A stretch of 64,000 nt of DNA from Thermocrinis ruber (GTDB lineage: Bacteria > Aquificota > Aquificia > Aquificales > Aquificaceae), in assembly GCF_000512735.1 (NCBI RefSeq), contig NZ_CP007028.1, positions 1,178,001-1,242,000 on the forward strand. The letters run 5' to 3'. The translations under genes and the position numbers were made by a program. The notes beneath the pieces are model-generated. The model had not been told where the DNA came from. It ran no database searches and saw only the letters and a program-made list of their open reading frames with translations. Below are positions 60,012 to 64,000 of this stretch, piece by piece. Within the stretch, counting starts at the first letter, position 1; each line of letters begins with the position of its first letter.

Positions 60012-60638
60012 CTACACACCCCCCAAGTATATTATTTTTGATGGGTCTATCATGCTACCATCCAAAAGCTCAAAAAGTAGCTGTCCGTTCATCACTGCTG
60101 CAGCTTTTATACTACCCTTTATCCCAAGTTGCACGTTTGGATACTCTAAACCATCTTTAAAAACCTTTACCCGAAACTGTCCCTTTGGAAGACCGTCCAA
60201 ATTCAATTCGTTTAAGCCTTTTTTTAAATCTATCTTTATCTCTTTCACCACTTGATCTCCATCAAAGAATTTAACGGTAGCTTGAGATACATCCTCAGGT
60301 GATAAAAGGTAATATTGCCCTCCCTTTACAGTATTTACCTCTTCTGTGGAAAAGATAACATCCTTTCCTACCAAAGAAAGGCTTGAGATAAGCGTTGATT
60401 GATTAAAGAGGGCTTTAAGACCTTCGGTAAAGGAGCGTATATCGTTAAAGAACCTGACTTGGTTTAGCTTTACCATATCGTCAAGCATCTTAGAAAGGTC
60501 TTGGGTTTGGAAAGGGTCTTGATAGCGCAGAGTTTCCATATAGATCTTCAAAAAGTCCTCAGAGGTAAGGTTATCCACCCCCGGCGCGTAGTTAGACGGG
60601 AGAACCTTCGGCTCCTGTGGTTTAAAGCTCACTTGCAT
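60012..60638 (-). CDS. flgD: Flagellar hook capping protein
   Basis: The 208-residue protein has the FlgD N-terminal pattern LTSEDFLKIYMETLRYQDPFQTQDLSKMLDDMVKLN (residues 24-60), then an Ig-like/FlgD tudor region (SLVGKDVIFSTEEVNTVKGGQYYLL). It caps the growing hook and is needed for FlgE assembly. It precedes flgE by 2 bases and follows the AbrB-like gene by 3. Confidence 0.9.
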   Translation of the reverse strand: MQVSFKPQEPKVLPSNYAPGVDNLTSEDFLKIYMETLRYQDPFQTQDLSKMLDDMVKLNQVRFFNDIRSFTEGLKALFNQSTLISSLSLVGKDVIFSTEEVNTVKGGQYYLLSPEDVSQATVKFFDGDQVVKEIKIDLKKGLNELNLDGLPKGQFRVKVFKDGLEYPNVQLGIKGSIKAAAVMNGQLLFELLDGSMIDPSKIIYLGGV

Positions 60639-60641
60639 TTT

Positions 60642-60884
60642 TTATCCCTCCCTGTGCTTTTTACTCAACTCCTCTTGCAAAATTTGAGCAAAGCTTTTGT
60701 CTTGCACCTTTGCTCCCTTCAAACTTCCCTTGAGGTCGTACAGCCTTTCCTCCTTTCTGATCACTATTTCGTTTTCCTTCACTTCTAACTTTACTATGTC
60801 ACCCTCCTTTAGGTTCAATTTCTTCCTGACTTCGCTGGGCAGGGCTATGAGCCCCCTTGCCATAATCTTTACTACCTCATCCAT
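60642..60884 (-). CDS. AbrB/SpoVT-type DNA-binding protein
   Basis: The 80-residue protein has the swapped-hairpin barrel pattern MARGLIALPSEVRKKLNLKEGDIVKLEVKENEIVI at residues 8-42 and a short charged tail. AbrB-like proteins bind as dimers to their own promoters, as antitoxins or transition regulators. No toxin is adjacent; instead flgD and flgE follow, so it may set expression of the hook genes. The -10 element lies 8 bases before the ATG, so the mRNA should be leaderless. Confidence 0.82.
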   Translation of the reverse strand: MDEVVKIMARGLIALPSEVRKKLNLKEGDIVKLEVKENEIVIRKEERLYDLKGSLKGAKVQDKSFAQILQEELSKKHREG

Positions 60885-60892
60885 GGTGTATG

Positions 60893-60921
60893 AATATATG
60901 CCATATGTTTGACAATGTCAA
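60893..60921 (-). promoter_or_regulatory. Promoter and palindromic operator of the AbrB-flgD-flgE operon
   Basis: On the minus strand TTGACA (60916-60921) and TATATT (60893-60898) form an ideal -35/-10 pair with 17-base spacing. The -35 lies inside the perfect 13-base palindrome TTGACA-A-TGTCAA (60909-60921). The ATG is 8 bases after the -10 and lacks a Shine-Dalgarno sequence. Confidence 0.7.
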
Positions 60922-61028
60922 GAGGTTTGATGAAAAACCTTAATCTAACATACTCAACTTTCAAACATCCCTTGTTTCCAGAGAACTTGAGTTAAAATAA
61001 ATAGGCTAAAACTCTTCAGGAGGTGTGC

Positions 61029-62096
61029 ATGAAAGCTCTGGTGGAGCTTGCCAACAAGGCAAGGGAAGTAAGCGGAGTAAGGATTTACAAGAGGAATGTG
61101 GAAGCGGTGCTTTCTGCAGTTTTGAAAAGTGGAGATTTTTGGGAAATAGTAGATATGTCAAGCCTGCCTGTGCCCGCCGCATCGGGCATAGTAAAGGTTT
61201 TAATTGACGAAGGCATTCTCTTTATTGACGATGAAGAAAACATAAAACTGACCCAAAAAGGTTTTGATTTTGTTAGAGAGCTGGGCATAGAAACCTTTGA
61301 AGATCACTCTTGCAAAGCCTGTGAGGGCAGAGGAATACCCTTTTATGCAAACATAGAACTGTACAGGGAGTTTTTACAGCTAACAAAGGACAGACCAAAG
61401 GCTATAAGGGACTACGACCAGGGTTCAGTTACTCCCGAGACCACCATATCTCGGGTGCTTTTCATGGATTCAAGGGGAGACCTAAGAAACAAGGACATCA
61501 TAGTTTTAGGGGCGGAGGATGACTTAACTGGTCTTGCAATAGCCCTTACCCGAAAGGCAAAGAGCGTTTTGGTCATAGACATAGACAAAAGGCTCATTGA
61601 TTTTGACAATCAAATATTCAAAGAGTTGGGCATAGACAACGCCAGGGCGATGGTTTGGGATCTCAGGAACCCGCTACCTGAGGATATCCTGGGGAATTTT
61701 GATGTTTTTGTCTCGGACCCACCGGAAACATTGCCCGCCTTTAGGGCTTTCATAGGAAGGGGCATTGCTACCCTGAGGGAAGAGGGAGGAGTAGGATATT
61801 TTGGCTTGACCCTAAGGGACTCTTCTGTCTTCCGTTGGAGGGACTTTCAGATATCCCTCACATCCGAGTTTGGCGTAGCCATCACAGACATAGTGCAGAA
61901 CTTTAACCATTACATAACCTGGGATTATCACTCGGAGACAAAGGCGGCAGAGTTAGCCCCTGTAAAGAGGGAACCTAAGACCATATGGTATAAATCCGCT
62001 TGGTACAGGATAGAAGCCCTGCCCGGCTTTAAGAGGTGGAACGAACCCATTTCCGATGATGTCTTTTATCTTGACGAGGAAGGCTCCACCACTTGA
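61029..62096 (+). CDS. bpsA: Branched-chain polyamine synthase
   Basis: The protein of 355 residues has an N-terminal helix-turn-helix-like domain (to about residue 90), then a C-x2-C (KACEGRG) region and the aminopropyltransferase core with DQGSVTPETT, the nucleotide-binding loop LGAEDDLTG and SDPPETLPAF. These match BpsA of Thermococcus and of Aquificales relatives, which makes N4-bis(aminopropyl)spermidine; such branched polyamines stabilise nucleic acids at high temperature. ATG 61029, with AGGAGG, is preferred over GTG 61023. Confidence 0.85.
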   Translation: MKALVELANKAREVSGVRIYKRNVEAVLSAVLKSGDFWEIVDMSSLPVPAASGIVKVLIDEGILFIDDEENIKLTQKGFDFVRELGIETFEDHSCKACEGRGIPFYANIELYREFLQLTKDRPKAIRDYDQGSVTPETTISRVLFMDSRGDLRNKDIIVLGAEDDLTGLAIALTRKAKSVLVIDIDKRLIDFDNQIFKELGIDNARAMVWDLRNPLPEDILGNFDVFVSDPPETLPAFRAFIGRGIATLREEGGVGYFGLTLRDSSVFRWRDFQISLTSEFGVAITDIVQNFNHYITWDYHSETKAAELAPVKREPKTIWYKSAWYRIEALPGFKRWNEPISDDVFYLDEEGSTT

Positions 62097-62994
62097 GGAG
62101 AGACTGAGGGAAATTTTAGAAAAGGAATACGGAATTTCTGACGAAGGGACCTACCAAGCCCTCCTCAAGCTAATGAAGGGCTGGCTAAAGCCTTCCGTAC
62201 CAGGGGAAGGCATTTCTCTTACAAAGGATGGTTCTTACACCTTAATAGCCAAAGAGTATGGTGAGCCCTACCATAGCCTTACCGCAGGAGCCCTAAGTGA
62301 ATGCGTAGAGAAGTTCCTAAAACCCTCCGGACTTCTTGAAAGGGTAGAAGGGAGTAAGATAATCAGAGTGGTGGATGTAGGCTTTGGACTGGGCTACAAT
62401 GTGGTGGTCATGCTTAAGCACCTGAGGGATGTGAAAAAGGACTTATACATTGAGGTTCTATCCTTTGAAAAGGAACTACCCAAAGAAGTTCCCCCACCGC
62501 CGGAGGAATATTTGCCATACTGGAAGCTACTTTGGGATAACCTACCCTCCTTTGAAAAGGATGGTATCTCCTTCAGACTACTTTTGGGGGATGCGAGGGA
62601 AAGGGTAAAAGAGATTAAAAGTTTTGATGCAGATGCCATTTTTCACGATGGGTTTTCTCCTTACAAAAATCCCGAGCTATGGACCTTGGATTTTTTGGCT
62701 CTTCTCACAAAGCTTTTAAAAAGGGATGGTGTGTGGGTTTCTTACACCTCTTCCCTTGCGGTTAGAAAAGCCCTAAAGCTTTTGGGCTTTAATCTGCAGA
62801 GCACGTATCCTGTAGGAAGGAAGATGGGAGGGACAAAGGCAGGCTTTGAAATTGAGGAGTCTTTGACGGAAGTAGAAGCTCAAAAGCTCAAAAATTCTCC
62901 CTTTGCGGTGCCCTTTAGGGATCCCACTCTGAACAGAGAACCCTTGCACATACTAGCAGATTATGGGCTTAGGGTGCTTTATAATAAAAGTTAA
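62056..62994 (+). CDS. MnmC2-type tRNA 5-methylaminomethyl-uridine methyltransferase
   Basis: The 312-residue protein has a DUF752/MnmC methyltransferase core: VVDVGFGLGYNVVVML (SAM loop, about residues 110-125), DAIFHDGFSPYKNPELWT and the following GVWVSYTSSLAVRKAL. It lacks the FAD oxidase half of MnmC, like the single-domain enzyme described in Aquifex. It would methylate the nm5U34 wobble base to mnm5U. The frame overlaps bpsA by 41 bases. ATG 62056 or 62059 is possible. Confidence 0.82.
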   Translation: MMSFILTRKAPPLEERLREILEKEYGISDEGTYQALLKLMKGWLKPSVPGEGISLTKDGSYTLIAKEYGEPYHSLTAGALSECVEKFLKPSGLLERVEGSKIIRVVDVGFGLGYNVVVMLKHLRDVKKDLYIEVLSFEKELPKEVPPPPEEYLPYWKLLWDNLPSFEKDGISFRLLLGDARERVKEIKSFDADAIFHDGFSPYKNPELWTLDFLALLTKLLKRDGVWVSYTSSLAVRKALKLLGFNLQSTYPVGRKMGGTKAGFEIEESLTEVEAQKLKNSPFAVPFRDPTLNREPLHILADYGLRVLYNKS

Positions 62995-63005
62995 GGAGGT
63001 GCATT

Positions 63006-64000
63006 ATGAAAATCACACTGAGCGTAATAAAGGCAGACATAGGGGGATTTGTGGGACACTCCGGTGTGCATCCGGAGGTTTTGCAAAAGGTTCAAGAGGT
63101 AGGGCTTAAAGAGGTAGAAAAAGGTAATCTCATTGATTGTCAAACACTGGTCTGCGGTGACGATATTGCCCTGGTTATGACCCATCAGCACGGTGTGGAC
63201 AGCGAGCTGGTGCACGGTATAGCCTGGAGGGCCTTTGAGGAGGGAACGGCAGTTTCCAAAAAACTAAAACTGTATGGCGCAGGACAGGACTTGCTCTCGG
63301 ACACCTTCTCCGGGAATGTTAAGGGTATGGGTCCGGGTGTGGCAGAGATGGAGTTTGAAGAAAGACCATCCGAGCCTGTAATTGTGTTTTTTGCGGATAA
63401 AACCTCCCCCAGTGCGTGGAACTTGCCCCTTTATGAGATGTTTGCAGACCCAATGGTCTGCGCAGGCTTGGTCATAGACCCCAAAATGCACGACGGCTTT
63501 ACCTTTGAAGTGTTGGATACCTATACAGGAAAGGCAGTTAAGCTATCAACTCCCGCGGAGCTGTATGACCTTCTGGCGCTGATCGGCAGTGTGGAAAGGT
63601 ATGCGGTCAAGAGTGTATGGAGGAATTCGGACGGAGAGATTGCGGCGGTTGCTTCCACCCAAAGGCTCTCCCTTATCGCTGGCAAGTATGTAGGAAAGGA
63701 TGACCCGGTTATGATCGTTAGGGCTCAGTCTGGTTTTCCTGCGGTTGGTGAAGTGCTTGAGCCCTTTGCAAGACCTTGGATAGTGGAAGGATGGATGAGA
63801 GGGTCCCACAACGGACCTCTTATGCCCGTATCCTTTAAGCAGGCAACTCCCACCCGTTTTGATGGACCACCGAGGGTAATAGCGGCGGGCTATCAGATCG
63901 CCAACGGCAAGCTAATAGGTCCTAGGGACCTCTTTGATGACCCAGCCTTTGACAGGGCAAGGGAACAAGCCCAGCTTATGGCAGACATCCTCAGAAGGCA
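63006..64000 (+). CDS. Bifunctional fructose-1,6-bisphosphate aldolase/phosphatase, 3' end outside window
   Basis: The visible 331 residues start at ATG 63006 after AAGGAGGTG and continue to the window end with no stop. Features include MKITLSVIKADIGGFVGHSG, DDIALVMTHQHGVDS (metal and substrate region) and ADKTSPSAWNLPLYEMFADP. This is the archaeal/thermophile type V FBP aldolase/phosphatase, whose single active site first condenses DHAP and glyceraldehyde-3-phosphate, then dephosphorylates FBP. It makes gluconeogenesis from reductive TCA products irreversible. The gene is cut at the right edge. Confidence 0.93.
   Translation, partial: MKITLSVIKADIGGFVGHSGVHPEVLQKVQEVGLKEVEKGNLIDCQTLVCGDDIALVMTHQHGVDSELVHGIAWRAFEEGTAVSKKLKLYGAGQDLLSDTFSGNVKGMGPGVAEMEFEERPSEPVIVFFADKTSPSAWNLPLYEMFADPMVCAGLVIDPKMHDGFTFEVLDTYTGKAVKLSTPAELYDLLALIGSVERYAVKSVWRNSDGEIAAVASTQRLSLIAGKYVGKDDPVMIVRAQSGFPAVGEVLEPFARPWIVEGWMRGSHNGPLMPVSFKQATPTRFDGPPRVIAAGYQIANGKLIGPRDLFDDPAFDRAREQAQLMADILRR

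Noticed and set aside
1-64000. CRISPR arrays, insertion-sequence transposases and prophage genes
   Set aside because: I saw no regularly spaced repeat array, transposase motif or phage structural gene. The repeats found are pairs, and the DnaC-like gene has no transposase neighbour.

Overview
The window looks like chromosomal DNA of a thermophilic, chemolithoautotrophic member of the Aquificales, closest in gene content to the Hydrogenobacter/Thermocrinis lineage. The evidence is a five-gene 2-oxoacid:ferredoxin oxidoreductase operon with a CdhB-like subunit, a two-subunit citryl-CoA synthetase, succinyl-CoA synthetase alpha, tandem single-cluster ferredoxins, a bifunctional FBP aldolase/phosphatase and a branched-polyamine synthase. 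Genes are packed tightly, many overlap by 4 bases (ATGA), most carry GGAGG ribosome sites, and promoters are often marked by TATAAT, several with an upstream TG.

Layout. 1-3.9 kb: reductive TCA (rTCA) oxidoreductase operon (D-A-B-G-E). 3.9-12.4 kb: inorganic-carbon uptake, with a COG0523 metallochaperone-type GTPase, DabB, DabA, a P-II-like protein and a SulP transporter; a fossil RND-pump C-terminus lies under the SulP promoter. 12.4-16 kb: rplS, rnhB, rsmH, an ftsL-like gene and an unrecognised protein with three CsbD-like repeats. About 16.05-16.25 kb: an independently transcribed structured RNA, possibly 6S RNA. 16.2-18.9 kb: helicase-GYD-hypothetical-metF operon. 18.9-20.1 kb: a scar with a broken mscS gene and an alcohol-dehydrogenase fragment, bracketed by a 31-bp direct repeat that is also a promoter. 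20.1-22.4 kb: ccsAB. 22.4-28 kb: soeABC-type sulfite dehydrogenase with a zinc-binding CZB protein and a Uma2 protein inserted between soeA and soeB. 28.1-30.8 kb: tRNA-Met, VTT protein, metallo-beta-lactamase, two ferredoxins, sucD. 30.9-33.3 kb: cytochrome bc1 complex. 33.3-42.8 kb: a long overlapping minus-strand cascade (symporter and its small partner, YggT-like, DUF294 regulator, degenerate EAL, TPR lipoprotein, mobA, copper chaperone, kinase, endonuclease III-like), divergent from acs. 42.9-45.1 kb: accessory patch (DUF29, truncated phosphoribosyltransferase, HAF-type lipoprotein). 45.2-48.6 kb: gspC-gspD-gspN. 48.6-58.6 kb: mixed metabolism (lytic transglycosylases, ribE, pyrK, an oligopeptide-type permease, metE, dnaC-like, bioF). 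58.6-60.9 kb: flgE-flgD-AbrB flagellar operon. 61-64 kb: bpsA, mnmC2-like, and an FBP aldolase/phosphatase cut by the window end.

Together the genes describe carbon fixation by the rTCA cycle, fed by Dab/SulP bicarbonate uptake and drained by gluconeogenesis through FBP aldolase/phosphatase. Electrons come from sulfur compounds (sulfite dehydrogenase) and pass through quinone to a bc1 complex. An acetate-type symporter and acetyl-CoA synthetase suggest some use of organic carbon. The observations most worth a second look are the CZB/Uma2 insertion in the soe operon, the metallochaperone-Dab linkage, the repeat-bracketed scar before ccsA, the structured RNA, the CsbD-repeat protein and several well-formed palindromic operators. 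I had only the sequence and recognised families by motif; no database search was possible.
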